Source: Arthrobacter sp. ov118 (GTDB lineage: Bacteria; Actinomycetota; Actinomycetes; Actinomycetales; Micrococcaceae). From it: a stretch of DNA of 64,000 nucleotides. The position numbers were made by a program, and so were the translations under genes. The stretch spans positions 248,001 through 312,000 of the forward strand of contig NZ_FPAY01000002.1 of NCBI RefSeq assembly GCF_900116495.1. The letters run 5' to 3'. Position 1 is the first letter of the stretch; every line of letters begins with the position of its first letter. Below, piece by piece: positions 24,150 through 32,762 of this stretch. The notes beneath the pieces were generated by a model. That model worked only from the letters and a program-made list of their open reading frames with translations, had not been told where the DNA came from and ran no database searches.

Positions 24150-25100
24150 ATGACCCAGCGACTGATGCTGCTCGACACCGCGTCTCTGTACTTTCGCGCC
24201 TTTTATGGCGTGCCGGACACGATCCGCCGCGCCGACGGGACGCCGGTGAACGCCGTCCGCGGCCTGCTCGACATGATCGCGCGGCTTGTCACCGACTACC
24301 ACGCGACGGATCTCGTGGCGTGCTGGGACGATGACTGGCGTCCGCAGTGGCGCGTCGACCTCATCCCGACCTACAAGTCGCATCGAGTCGCAGCAACGGT
24401 TGCCGGTGCCCCTGACGTGGAAGTCGTGCCGGACGCCCTTGAAGCGCAGATTCCGATGATCCGCACCGTGCTCGACCTCGCCGGCATCGCCGTCGTCGGG
24501 GCCGCCGAACACGAGGCGGACGACGTCGTGGGCAGTTACGCCAGCCATGCCGAGCTTCCGGTCGACGTGGTCACGGGCGACCGCGATCTGTTCCAGATCG
24601 TCGACGACGCCCGCCAGGTGCGGGTGATTTACACCGCCCGCGGCATGAGGAACCTCGAAGTGGTGACCGACGCAGTCATAGTCGGAAAGTACCGCGTGCT
24701 GCCCCAGCAGTATGCCGACTACGCGACCCTCCGCGGCGACACGTCCGACGGGCTGCCCGGCGTGGCCGGCATCGGCGAGAAGTCCGCCGCCGCGCTGCTG
24801 GGAGAATACGGCACCCTCGACTGGCTGCTGGAGGCAGCGGCGGATGCAGACGGCGGTCTGTCCGCAGCGGCGCGGTCCAAGCTCGCCGCCGCCGCGGACT
24901 ACCTCAAGGTCGCGCCCGCCGTCGTGAGGGTGGTGCGCGACCTCGAACTGCCGACACTCCAGGAGGCTGGCGCGCAGCTGCACCCAGTCGCCGGTGATTC
25001 GAGGGCGGAGCTTGAGCGCCTCGCCAGCGAGTGGAACCTCGGCGGTTCGGTCAGGCGGCTCCTCGAAGCCCTTGACCTCAAGTCAGGGCGGGACCGGTAA
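24150..25100 (+). CDS. Standalone 5'-3' exonuclease (DNA polymerase I N-domain-like flap nuclease)
   Basis: ATG 24150 gives a 316-residue protein with the PolA 5'-nuclease layout. LMLLDTASLYFRAFYG supplies the first metal-site aspartate, the arch region follows, and then come EHEADDVVGSYA with clustered acidic ligands, VDVVTGDRDLFQIVDD, and the helix-hairpin-helix segment LRGDTSDGLPGVAGIGEKSA. No polymerase domain follows, so it is a separate flap endonuclease/exonuclease (ExoIX/Xni-type). It should remove RNA primers or flaps and act in repair. It is divergent from the coiled-coil gene. Confidence 0.9.
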   Translation: MTQRLMLLDTASLYFRAFYGVPDTIRRADGTPVNAVRGLLDMIARLVTDYHATDLVACWDDDWRPQWRVDLIPTYKSHRVAATVAGAPDVEVVPDALEAQIPMIRTVLDLAGIAVVGAAEHEADDVVGSYASHAELPVDVVTGDRDLFQIVDDARQVRVIYTARGMRNLEVVTDAVIVGKYRVLPQQYADYATLRGDTSDGLPGVAGIGEKSAAALLGEYGTLDWLLEAAADADGGLSAAARSKLAAAADYLKVAPAVVRVVRDLELPTLQEAGAQLHPVAGDSRAELERLASEWNLGGSVRRLLEALDLKSGRDR

Positions 25101-25169
25101 GACCGACTGGACGGCGACGACGACGGCGACGGCTCGGCGACGGCTCAACCGGCGGTCCGCAACGGACCG

Positions 25170-25754
25170 TCAGTTCGACGGCGGGCTGCCGCCCAGGAAC
25201 TGGCGATGCGCATAAAGGTCCCGGAGCAGTGCGATCTCGGCCAGGTGGTGGATCATCTCCCGGTTGATGTGCAGCACCAGCGCAGCCATCGGGGCATCGG
25301 CGTACGGACCTTCGGCCGGCCCGCACGCAGCTGCCAAACCGTCCTCGCCAAGCCCTTTCACGCCCTGGATCCACCGGAGGTAGGCCTCATCGAGCCGTGC
25401 AAGTGCCTCCGCAGCCGTCCCGGAGTAGGCGAAGGTCTGGTAATCCACGGCAGGACCGCCGAAGTGCGAGGCCGTACGCGCCCCCAGGACGCCGACCAGG
25501 ATGTGACTGAGCCGCCAGGCAATCGTCGTTACCGGGGCTGGCACCGGCTCCGGGTAGCTGAAGTCAATGGTGAAATCACCCGCGCCCGGGGCGTCCGGCA
25601 TGCGTGACTCGCCCCTGCGCCGGACACTCCAGCCGGGAACGGGTTCCCAGAAATACTCCTCGTCCGTCAGCCCGTCCAGCCGCGGCCGTGCCTGATGGGA
25701 GAAATGCCAGTCGAGCTGGTCCACCAGCTCATGGTTCCAGCTAAGATCCGGCAT
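25170..25754 (-). CDS. DinB-family protein (four-helix thiol-transferase-like fold)
   Basis: This 194-residue protein has DinB/YfiT-type metal-site patterns: HELVDQLDWHFSHQARPRLD, an internal histidine in RLSHILVGVLG, and NREMIHHLAEIALLRDLY near the C-terminus. In related proteins a nickel or zinc ion bound by three histidines activates a low-molecular-weight thiol such as mycothiol. The substrate is unknown. It is a single gene between the exonuclease and the PAP2 phosphatase. Confidence 0.82.
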   Translation of the reverse strand: MPDLSWNHELVDQLDWHFSHQARPRLDGLTDEEYFWEPVPGWSVRRRGESRMPDAPGAGDFTIDFSYPEPVPAPVTTIAWRLSHILVGVLGARTASHFGGPAVDYQTFAYSGTAAEALARLDEAYLRWIQGVKGLGEDGLAAACGPAEGPYADAPMAALVLHINREMIHHLAEIALLRDLYAHRQFLGGSPPSN

Positions 25755-25833
25755 GGCGTCCCTCCTTGGCCTCCATGCTAGAGGGCGCCATTGCTCCGGC
25801 CAACCCTCTATTTCCGGCGGATCGTCGGCCGCT

Positions 25834-26676
25834 TTAAGACGGTATCGAGTTGGCCACCACGGCGGCGCGTTGTTTCCTGACCGTCAGGTACAGGCGGTGT
25901 GCCGTGATGATGAGTGTGAGCCAGGCAGCGCCGAGGGTCCAGGCGGCGAGCACGTCGGTCAGCCAATGGTGCCCGAGATACACCCTGCTCAGGCCCATGG
26001 TTAAGGCGAAAACGGCAGCGGCTGCCGCGGTCAGGATCCGGGCCCTGGTTGTCTTGAGCCGCAGAATCACCAGATACGCGACGATCCCGGCGATGACTAT
26101 CGAGTTCAGGGAGTGTCCGCTGGGAAACGAGGCGGAGTATTCGTACGGCGGAACGGCGTCGGTGAGGTCCGGACGCGTCCGGCCGATGAGCCGTTTGCCA
26201 GCGATGGTCATCAGCAGCGAACCGGCCCCGGCCGCGACGATGAGAATGGCAGGGGTCCATGAGCGGCGGCGAACAGACAGCACCACTGCGGCAGCCACGG
26301 CGAGTATCGGCATGCCGATCGTGCCGCCGACGTCGGTGTAGGCCGTGACGAGGACGTCGAGGCCGGGGGAGCGGAGACTTTTGCCGGCGGCGAGCATCGG
26401 ATGATCCAGCCCCGCTACTCCGTCGGCTTCCGTCACCGCTTCATAGACCTGAGCCGAGAGCGCCGTGAGGCAGGCAGCGAGGACAGCACCGAACACCAGC
26501 GTCAGGATCAGCGCCCCGTGCGGGCCGAGGAGGCTGCTGGCCCGGTGCATGGCGCTCGCCAGGAAATGTCCGGCCCGGTTGTTCCATCGCGTCAGGTCCT
26601 GGTCGCCGACGAACCGGTCCTGTTGAAGTTCGCCTCGCACACCGTCGTTGGCCGGGAGCGATTGCTGGTCGGTCAT
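25834..26676 (-). CDS. PAP2-family membrane phosphatase
   Basis: The protein has 280 residues, with the start taken at ATG 26676 because GGGA is well placed before it. Several membrane helices frame the three-part acid phosphatase signature: KRLIGRTRP, PSGHS, and SRVYLGHHWLTDVLA, containing the catalytic histidines and arginines. Enzymes of this kind dephosphorylate lipid phosphates such as phosphatidate or undecaprenyl pyrophosphate at the outer face. An N-terminal extension of about 55 residues precedes the first helix. It reads in the same direction as the TetR-EamA pair but 221 nt separate them, so cotranscription is doubtful. Confidence 0.88.
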   Translation of the reverse strand: MTDQQSLPANDGVRGELQQDRFVGDQDLTRWNNRAGHFLASAMHRASSLLGPHGALILTLVFGAVLAACLTALSAQVYEAVTEADGVAGLDHPMLAAGKSLRSPGLDVLVTAYTDVGGTIGMPILAVAAAVVLSVRRRSWTPAILIVAAGAGSLLMTIAGKRLIGRTRPDLTDAVPPYEYSASFPSGHSLNSIVIAGIVAYLVILRLKTTRARILTAAAAAVFALTMGLSRVYLGHHWLTDVLAAWTLGAAWLTLIITAHRLYLTVRKQRAAVVANSIPS

Positions 26677-26897
26677 GTGTGGTCCCATCTCCAGTCGAAG
26701 CCCGCAGGAAGCCTACCAATAGTAAGCAACCTTAGTGCATCGTTCCGGGCAGGGGCGCGCAGGCCGGTTCTCTTGGCTGGGCTCGGTTTGCTTCGGCGGC
26801 GGCGTCCGGCGTCCCGGGCGCGTCGGTGAGAGCTTGCCAACTGCCGGTTCCCAGGAAGGCCGCCATCGCCATGGCGGCCAACGCCGGCCTGAATGCG

Positions 26898-27893
26898 CTA
26901 ACCCCGGGAGTCTGCCGCGCCGGGCCGGCTCGCGGGGCCGGCGAGCAGGGCATCTTCCGGGACGTCAGCGGGCGTTGCGGGACGGCGCCCCACAACGCGT
27001 GGACGCGTGACGTTCGTCGGAGCGAAGGCCAACACCGCGAGTGCCGCGGCGAGGATCGCCATCCCGCTCCAGCCCATGATCCCAAGCCGTTCACCCACAA
27101 CGACGACCGCTAGGATCGCGGCGACCGCTGGTTCCGTCAGGGTCAGGGTGGTCGCCGTGCTCGGGCGGACCCGGGCGAGTCCGACGCCGAACAGGAAATA
27201 CCCCAAAAACATCGGCACGAGGGCCATATAGGCTGCGACGGCGAACGACTGCGCGGATGCGACCAGCGGCGCCCCGGTGACCAGTAGGACGGGCATCAGG
27301 AGCGCCCCGCCGGCCCCGAAGACCGCCCCCATCGACGCCCCGCGCCCCACCTGGTGGTGCATCAGCCGGTGAACCACCCATGAATACAGGGCATAGGTGG
27401 TTCCTGCCAGCAACCCGAGCCCGACGCCGGCCAGGGTCGCCGTCGCGGAGACCGCCGGCTCGCCGGCCCGCGACAGACACAGCAGGACGCTGCCGAGGAC
27501 GCCGAGGAACGCGGCCAGCATCCACCAGCGGCTCAGCGGCCTGCGCTCGATGACCCGTTCCAGGATGCCTGAAGCCAGCGGCGCCGACGCAAGCGAAACG
27601 ACCGTGCCGATTGCGACCCCGCCCAGGTGCATCGCACTGTAAAACGCCAGCGGGTAGATCGCCACGGCCAGCGCCCCGATGGCCACCAGTCCGGCATGCG
27701 CGCGCAGCGCCTGACGCGCGCGGGCCAAGGAGGGAAGAGCGATGACCGCTTGCAGCAGCCCACCAACACCAAGGGCGGCCGCTCCGATGGCCAGCGGGCC
27801 GGCGTCGGGAGCAAAGGTCGCGGCGGTTCCCGTCGTGCCCCACAAGAACGAGGTGACCAGGATGGCGGCTACTCCGCCGGTGGCCCGTTTCAC
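26898..27893 (-). CDS. EamA (DMT-superfamily) transporter
   Basis: A 331-residue protein with ten predicted membrane helices in two EamA repeats. Examples are VAAILVTSFLWGTTGTAATFA at the start and LVPMFLGYFLFGVGLARVRPS with TEPAVAAILAVVVVGERLG in the second half, the classical DMT end motif. A hydrophilic tail of about 40 residues follows the last helix. The GTG start overlaps the tetR stop by four bases, so tetR and this exporter form one operon. It probably exports a metabolite or toxic compound sensed by the regulator; the compound is unknown. Confidence 0.88.
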   Translation of the reverse strand: MKRATGGVAAILVTSFLWGTTGTAATFAPDAGPLAIGAAALGVGGLLQAVIALPSLARARQALRAHAGLVAIGALAVAIYPLAFYSAMHLGGVAIGTVVSLASAPLASGILERVIERRPLSRWWMLAAFLGVLGSVLLCLSRAGEPAVSATATLAGVGLGLLAGTTYALYSWVVHRLMHHQVGRGASMGAVFGAGGALLMPVLLVTGAPLVASAQSFAVAAYMALVPMFLGYFLFGVGLARVRPSTATTLTLTEPAVAAILAVVVVGERLGIMGWSGMAILAAALAVLAFAPTNVTRPRVVGRRPATPADVPEDALLAGPASRPGAADSRG

Positions 27894-28483
27894 AGCGCGG
27901 CCAGCATCTCGGCGGCGAAGTCCCGGGCATGGAGCAACCGCGTGGGCTCGCCCTCCAGTCCCGCACGTGCCATCGCCCCCTCCAGCAGGAAGCTGAGCCG
28001 TTCCGCCAACCGCTGCGCCGCAAGCGGGTCGGTCAAAGTCGTCAGGTGTGCGATGAGCAGACGCTCAACGTGCTCCTTGTGGTTGCGGACCGCAGTCCGC
28101 CCCGGGTCATCCGCGCCGAGTTCAGCCGCGGCATTCAGGAGGCCGCAGCCGCGGAAACCGTGGCTGTAGGCGGCCGCGGCGTGGTCAATGTACGCATCGA
28201 AAACGGCCAGGACGGCCTCCTGCGCCGTGGCAGCGTCCGCGAGCCGGGCCTGATAGAGGCCCAGCCATTCCTCGTGGCGGGCATCGATGTACGCCTCGAC
28301 GAGTGCGGCCTTGGACGCGAAATTGTTGTACAGGCTCATCTTCGCCACACCCGCCGATGCGGTGATCACGTCGATCCCGGTCGCGGCAATGCCATCGGCG
28401 TAGAAATGCTGCGCCGCAGCATTCAGGATCCGCGCCCGTGCAGGGGACTGGCGGCGGCCATCATTTTCGGTGCGTGTGGTCAT
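27890..28483 (-). CDS. TetR/AcrR-family transcriptional repressor
   Basis: This 197-residue protein has an N-terminal TetR helix-turn-helix: ARILNAAAQHFYADGIAATG, IDVITASAGVAKMSLYNNF, SKAALVEAYI. A ligand-binding helical domain follows, of TetR_C type with ARAGLEGEPTRLLHARDFAA. It is the first gene of an operon with the EamA transporter. A perfect 28-bp palindrome sits 12 nt before its start, which strongly suggests autoregulation and joint repression of the transporter until an inducer binds. Confidence 0.92.
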   Translation of the reverse strand: MTTRTENDGRRQSPARARILNAAAQHFYADGIAATGIDVITASAGVAKMSLYNNFASKAALVEAYIDARHEEWLGLYQARLADAATAQEAVLAVFDAYIDHAAAAYSHGFRGCGLLNAAAELGADDPGRTAVRNHKEHVERLLIAHLTTLTDPLAAQRLAERLSFLLEGAMARAGLEGEPTRLLHARDFAAEMLAAL

Positions 28484-28494
28484 GGAACCCTCCC

Positions 28495-28522
28495 TTACTA
28501 GGTAGACCAGTCTACCTAGTAA
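28495..28522 (-). promoter_or_regulatory. Palindromic operator upstream of tetR-eamA
   Basis: Arms 28495-28507 (TTACTAGGTAGAC) and 28510-28522 are perfectly complementary around a 2-bp centre. The size and AT-rich composition fit a TetR-family operator, most likely bound by the adjacent regulator. It is positioned to block the tetR promoter. Confidence 0.85.
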
Positions 28523-28556
28523 GCCGATTCTCCGGCAACCACCCGCTCAGCAGCCC

Positions 28557-28584
28557 GGCCCCGCACGCGGGCGCGTGCGGGGCC
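28557..28584 (-). terminator. Hairpin terminator after metQ
   Basis: Arms 28557-28568 and 28573-28584 form a perfect 12-bp GC-rich stem with the loop GGGC. It lies 31 nt past the metQ stop in the direction of transcription. There is no clear U-tract, so it may act as a barrier hairpin. Confidence 0.65.
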
Positions 28585-28615
28585 GTTCAGCACCAGTATT
28601 GGGTCGGTCGACCGG

Positions 28616-29425
28616 TCAGCTTGCCGGGATCACGAGGCCCTTGAACTTGGTCTGGATGAAATCCTTCATGTCCTGCGAGGTCAGGATCTTGTACAGCTTC
28701 TGGACGCGGGGATCATCCTTCATCTCCGCCTTCACGGCCAGGACGTTGTAGTAGGCGCTGTCCTTGCCCTCGACCAGCAGTTGCTTGTCGGCGCTTAGGC
28801 CGGCGGGAAGGGCAAACGCCAGCGTCACGATAGCAGCGTCCTTGTCGTTAAGGGCCTGCGGCAGGCTGGCGTTTTCGATCTCCGTGAACTTGAGGTTCTT
28901 CGGGTTGGCCTTGACGTCCTTGAGGGTGACCGGGTTGTCGCTGACCTCGAGGAGTCCCTTGGACGCCAGCAGCTTCAGGGCGCGGGACTCATTGGTGGGG
29001 TCGTTGGGGATGGCTACCGAGGCGCCGTCGGGAAGCGCCCCCAGGTTGGCCACGTTGTTGGAGTACAGAGCCATCGGCGGCAGGTAAACCTTGCCCACGC
29101 TGACGAGGTTCTTGCCCGAGGCCTTGTTGTAGGTCTCCATGAAGGTGGTGTTCTGGAACAGGTTGGCGTCGATGTCGCCGTCGCTCACAGCCGGGTTGGG
29201 CGTGTTGTAGTCGCTGAATTCCTTGTACTCGACGTTCAGGCCCTCCTTGGGAGCGAGCTCCCGCTGGACCTGCTTCAGCATGTCGCCGGCCGGCACCGCC
29301 AGCGCGCCCACCTTGATGGTCTCGGTGGCCCCGGCCGAGGTGGAGGTGCTAGCGCCGCAGGCGGACAGGGCGAGGATGGCGGCCACGCCGGTAACGGCGG
29401 TCTTCAGGATGTGTGCACGGAACAT
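28616..29425 (-). CDS. metQ: MetQ-type D-methionine-binding lipoprotein
   Basis: This 269-residue NlpA/MetQ-family protein has a lipoprotein signal with lipobox ALSAC and lipidated Cys23. It then shows the typical blocks ETIKVGALAVPAGDMLKQVQ, GLNVEYKEFSDYNTPNPAVS, NLFQNTTFMETYNK and SVAIPNDPTNESRALKLL. It captures methionine outside the membrane and delivers it to MetI/MetN. It is the last gene of the metNIQ operon, 60 nt after metI, and a hairpin terminator follows. Confidence 0.92.
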   Translation of the reverse strand: MFRAHILKTAVTGVAAILALSACGASTSTSAGATETIKVGALAVPAGDMLKQVQRELAPKEGLNVEYKEFSDYNTPNPAVSDGDIDANLFQNTTFMETYNKASGKNLVSVGKVYLPPMALYSNNVANLGALPDGASVAIPNDPTNESRALKLLASKGLLEVSDNPVTLKDVKANPKNLKFTEIENASLPQALNDKDAAIVTLAFALPAGLSADKQLLVEGKDSAYYNVLAVKAEMKDDPRVQKLYKILTSQDMKDFIQTKFKGLVIPAS

Positions 29426-29485
29426 TGGAACTCTTTCGCAGAATGGAAGGTGATACAGGGAAGGAATTGCGGCGGGGGCGGGCGG

Positions 29486-30187
29486 CTACCGGTGGGACAG
29501 GCGCCGCGCCGCGAAGTTGCCGAGGGACTGGAACACCTGGACCAGCAGGACCAGGAGAATAACGACGCCGAACATGTACTCCGGGCTGTAGCGCTGGTAG
29601 CCGTAGCGGAAAGCGACGTCCCCGAGGCCGCCGCCGCCCACGGCGCCCACCATGGCCGAGTAGCCGATGAGGCCCACGACGGTGGTGGAGAGCCCGAGCG
29701 CCAGCGCCGGGACTGCCTCGGCGACCATCACCTTGGTCAGGATGGTCCACCGGGTGGCGCCCAGCGACTGGGCAGCTTCGACGAGCCCCACGGGAACTTC
29801 GCGGATGCCGATTTCCACGAGGCGGGCGAAGAAGGGGATGCCGGCGATGGTCAGCGGGACAATCGCAGCGGTAGGTCCGATGAAGGAGCCGACCAGCAGG
29901 CGGGTGAACGGTATGAGCAGGATCATGAGGATGATGAACGGGACGGACCTGCCGATGTTCACCACAACGTCCAGGACCCGGTTCACGCAGAACCCGAGCG
30001 CCCGGCTGCCGAAGAGCTTCGAGAGCAGGCCGCCGGACTCGGTGGTCACGAGCAGGACGCCGGCCGCCAGACCGAAAACGACGGTGAACAGCAGGCTCAG
30101 GCCCACGGTGTAGAACGTCTCGCCCGCGCTCTTGAGGATCGTGTCCAGGAGGTCAGACCAGAAGTACGGATCATTGCGGTCGATCAC
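29486..30187 (-). CDS. metI: MetI methionine ABC transporter permease
   Basis: A 233-residue inner-membrane permease with about five or six helices. The ABC-coupling EAA loop reads LVEAAQSLGATRWTILTKVM. The sequence GRSVPFIILMILLIPFTRLL is typical of MetI. Its start overlaps the metN stop by four bases, so the pair is translationally coupled. Confidence 0.92.
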   Translation of the reverse strand: MIDRNDPYFWSDLLDTILKSAGETFYTVGLSLLFTVVFGLAAGVLLVTTESGGLLSKLFGSRALGFCVNRVLDVVVNIGRSVPFIILMILLIPFTRLLVGSFIGPTAAIVPLTIAGIPFFARLVEIGIREVPVGLVEAAQSLGATRWTILTKVMVAEAVPALALGLSTTVVGLIGYSAMVGAVGGGGLGDVAFRYGYQRYSPEYMFGVVILLVLLVQVFQSLGNFAARRLSHR

Positions 30188-31164
30188 TTGATGACCTCCA
30201 CGAATAGGCCCTGGGAGCGCAGATCCGCGACGGCGGCAGCCACAGTCTGCTGGTCGCCGGGCAGCTCGAGGCGCGTGCGTCCCGTCTGGAGCCCGCGGAT
30301 CGTTTCAACCGCGGCGCCCAGGATTCCGACGTCGATATGGTGCTTGCGCGCCAGTTGGGCGATCACCGGCCGGTCCGTCTTGACTCCGTTGAACGTGATC
30401 TCGACGACGGCGCTGGAGGTCTCCGGGATTTCTCCCAGGGGGAACAGGGCCTGGCCCAGCAGGGATTTCTCTGTGGTCAGGAGGTCTTCCACGGGCCCTT
30501 GCTCCAGGATCCGGCCGCCGCTCATGACGGCGGCGGAATCACAGATCCTCTTCACGACATCCATCTCGTGCGTGATGAGCAGAACCGTCAGTCCCAGATC
30601 CTTGCTGAGCTGGCGGATGAGATCAAGAATCTGCGTCGTGGTCTCCGGATCCAGCGCCGAGGTGGCCTCGTCGCTGAGCAGCACTGTTGGGTTGGATGCC
30701 AACGCACGGGCAATGCCGACGCGCTGTTTCTGCCCGCCGGACAACTGCGCGGGATAGGCGGCCGCCTTGCCGTGGAGGCCCACCAGTTCGAGGATCTCGA
30801 GAGCCCGCGTCCGCCTCGCCGCGCGGCCCACGCCCGTGATCTCGAGGGAGAGCTCCACATTCGCCTGCACGGTCCTGCTGCTCAGCAGGTTGAAGTGCTG
30901 GAAGATCATGCCGATGTTGTGACGTGCCTGGCGCAACTCGGTGCCAGCCAGGGTGGTCATCTCACGGCCGTCGACCGTGACGCTTCCCGAATCCGGCCGC
31001 TCCAGCGAATTGATCGTTCGGATCAACGTGCTTTTCCCGGCGCCGCTTTGGCCGACGACGCCGAATATCTCGCCTCGGGCGACGGACAGCGAGACGTCGT
31101 CAAGGGCCAGGACCGCCGTGGTCCCGGAGCCGTAGCTCTTCGAGACCCGGCTGACGGAAATCAT
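30184..31164 (-). CDS. metN: MetN methionine ABC transporter ATP-binding protein
   Basis: The start at ATG 31164 (MISVSRVSKSYGSG) has AGGGAG upstream; the longer frame from 31242 lacks support. The 326-residue protein has Walker A VVGQSGAGKSTLI, Q-loop MIFQHFNLL, signature LSGGQKQRVGIARAL, Walker B TVLLSDEATSALDP, and H-loop LLITHEMDVV. A C-terminal NIL-type domain (from about residue 245, ITFNGVKTDRPVIAQL) is where methionine allosterically inhibits transport in characterised homologues. It is the first gene of metNIQ. Confidence 0.95.
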   Translation of the reverse strand: MISVSRVSKSYGSGTTAVLALDDVSLSVARGEIFGVVGQSGAGKSTLIRTINSLERPDSGSVTVDGREMTTLAGTELRQARHNIGMIFQHFNLLSSRTVQANVELSLEITGVGRAARRTRALEILELVGLHGKAAAYPAQLSGGQKQRVGIARALASNPTVLLSDEATSALDPETTTQILDLIRQLSKDLGLTVLLITHEMDVVKRICDSAAVMSGGRILEQGPVEDLLTTEKSLLGQALFPLGEIPETSSAVVEITFNGVKTDRPVIAQLARKHHIDVGILGAAVETIRGLQTGRTRLELPGDQQTVAAAVADLRSQGLFVEVIK

Positions 31165-31565
31165 GGATGGTGCTCCCTGTGGTGGCTGGAAATCTTCACG
31201 GAAGCGCTCCCGCGAAATGGTGCACAAACGTCGTCCGCACACAAGTCACAAATTCTGCCAAGAAGGGGATAGGGGCACAAAATCCGAATATGTGGGCCAG
31301 CCACAGGTTCTCGCGGCCCAAATAATTCTTCAAATGCTGCGGCTTTGAGACGGTAGCAGCCGCGGTGCCCAGAGATGTCCGACCGATCGGGCGGTGGGGC
31401 AGTTCCGCCCTGCGACTGAGAGATTCATCACGTACTAGCCGTGGCCCGTCGTCGGGTCCAAGCTTTAACCTGTCGGCGCAGCCGCCTGCCGGGCAATCCC
31501 GCGAGCAATCCCGCAAACGCCGTCGTCGGCGTTGACGCCCAGTGGGGAGTGCGAGGAGAACGATC
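31165..31565. other. Divergent region with long metN leader
   Basis: About 400 nt between metN (leftward) and a membrane-protein gene (rightward). Near 31293-31320 an inverted repeat TGGGCC/GGCCCA could form a hairpin in the metN leader. On the minus strand a CTCTCAG motif (31416-31422) with GC-rich repeats around it resembles the 3' part of a glycine riboswitch, but the partner GAGAG segment is absent. I recognise no standard SAM riboswitch. Promoters were not resolved. Confidence 0.45.
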
Positions 31566-32630
31566 ATGGTCGAGACAGCACCACGGACCCGCAGGGCGGG
31601 CGCACGCCGAGACCTCGTGACGGAGCTGCTCGGAATCTGGCTCCTCCTCGCGGTCTTCCTGGACGGCTGGGCTCACCTGCACCTTCCCGGGCTGGAGACG
31701 TTCTTCACCCCGTGGCACGCGGCCCTCTATTCGGGCCTCCTGGCCACGGCCGGGTGGACGGCCGCCGTGATTTGGCGGAACCGGGAGCCCGGGCAGCCTA
31801 TCTCCGCCGCGATCCCGGCCGGATACCGCGGTACGGTCCTCGGCGTCGTCCTCTTCGGCGTCGCGGGCGTCCTGGACCTGGCGTGGCACGAGATCCTGGG
31901 CATCGAAGTTTCACTTGACGCGCTGGTGAGCCCAACCCATCTGCTTCTCGGGTTCAGCCTCGCCCTGATCCTCGGCACCGGCATTCGCAGCGCACAGGCC
32001 GCCAGCCGCCCAGCCGCATTTGAATGGACCGCTCCGGCAGTCTTGGCGATTGTCCTGATGACCGGGTTGGGCGCCTTCTTCCTCATTTATTGTTCGGCTT
32101 TCGTCCGGGCCGCCCCGGCCGTCCCGTATCTGCCAACGCCGATCGGAAGCCCCGAGCACACGCAGGCGGAGGTGCAGCCGGCCCTCGGACTGGCCAGCTA
32201 TCTGGTGACCACGGCGCTGATCACAGTCCCCTTCCTCTACGCGGTCTCTGCATCCCGTCGGCCGCCCCGGGGCATCGTGACCTTGCTCGTGGCCGTGGTT
32301 GCCTGGCTGCCTTTGGCCATGTCGGGGTTCCGCCCGACGGCCGTCGCCGGCGCGGCAGGCGCTACGGTCGCCGCCGTCGTGGTTGACGCCTTGCTCTTCC
32401 GAATGCCATTGAACTGGCTGCGGCGCCGGATGCCGGCGGTCACGGCGGTGGCGGTGGCACTGATCTGGACGGGTCAGCTGATCGGCATTGCCCTGGCAAC
32501 AGGGATCGGGTGGCCGGTGTCGATGTGGCTGGGAGCCGTTGGGTTGAGCGCCGGCGTGGCAGCGGGCCTGGCCTGCATCAGCTCGTGGAACCGGGCCGGG
32601 GCCCCGAACGGGCCGGGGGACTCGAGATAA
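31566..32630 (+). CDS. Unknown polytopic membrane protein with intramembrane histidines
   Basis: ATG 31566 has GAGGAGAA six bases upstream, so eight codons of the longer frame are dropped. The 354-residue protein has eight to ten hydrophobic segments. Charged or histidine residues sit in or beside them in a suggestive pattern: LDGWAHLHLPGLETFFTPWH, LAWHEILGIEVSLD and LVSPTHLLLGFSLAL. In membrane proteins such H-x-H, W-H and W-H-E clusters often bind metal or heme, but I cannot assign a family with confidence. It is followed by an HtrA-type protease and a cupredoxin lipoprotein, both exported. Confidence 0.7.
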   Translation: MVETAPRTRRAGARRDLVTELLGIWLLLAVFLDGWAHLHLPGLETFFTPWHAALYSGLLATAGWTAAVIWRNREPGQPISAAIPAGYRGTVLGVVLFGVAGVLDLAWHEILGIEVSLDALVSPTHLLLGFSLALILGTGIRSAQAASRPAAFEWTAPAVLAIVLMTGLGAFFLIYCSAFVRAAPAVPYLPTPIGSPEHTQAEVQPALGLASYLVTTALITVPFLYAVSASRRPPRGIVTLLVAVVAWLPLAMSGFRPTAVAGAAGATVAAVVVDALLFRMPLNWLRRRMPAVTAVAVALIWTGQLIGIALATGIGWPVSMWLGAVGLSAGVAAGLACISSWNRAGAPNGPGDSR

Positions 32631-32658
32631 GGCACATGCTCAATTCCGGAATTTCCCC

Positions 32659-32675
32659 TCACAGTCCGTTCACAG
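32659..32675 (+). promoter_or_regulatory. Direct repeat TCACAG spaced 11 bp, possible response-regulator site
   Basis: TCACAG occurs at 32659-32664 and again at 32670-32675, exactly one helical turn apart, about 90 nt before the serine-protease start. This spacing is typical of OmpR/PhoP-class regulator boxes. The second copy overlaps a possible -35 (TTCACA). Function is inferred. Confidence 0.35.
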
Positions 32676-32762
32676 CCGCGCGATAGGCGGGCGATAGGCC
32701 CGAATCACAGGATGGGGTTACGGCTTCGAACTCATCGGAAGCGGAACTGAAGGAGCACCACC

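Noticed and set aside
26732..27100. Minus-strand reading frame after the EamA gene
   Set aside because: It overlaps the transporter gene end, lacks a ribosome site and is rich in Ala/Pro/Arg without structure. A 45-codon 3' part might be real but is not supported.
29411..30757. 448-codon open frame on the plus strand opposite metI and metN
   Set aside because: It is the antisense shadow of two well-identified transporter genes in GC-rich DNA; it has no ribosome site and a composition unlike real proteins.
31380..31480. Glycine riboswitch upstream of metN
   Set aside because: Only the CTCTCAG-like 3' block is present; the matching 5' GAGAG strand and the GCCGAAGG core are absent or degenerate.
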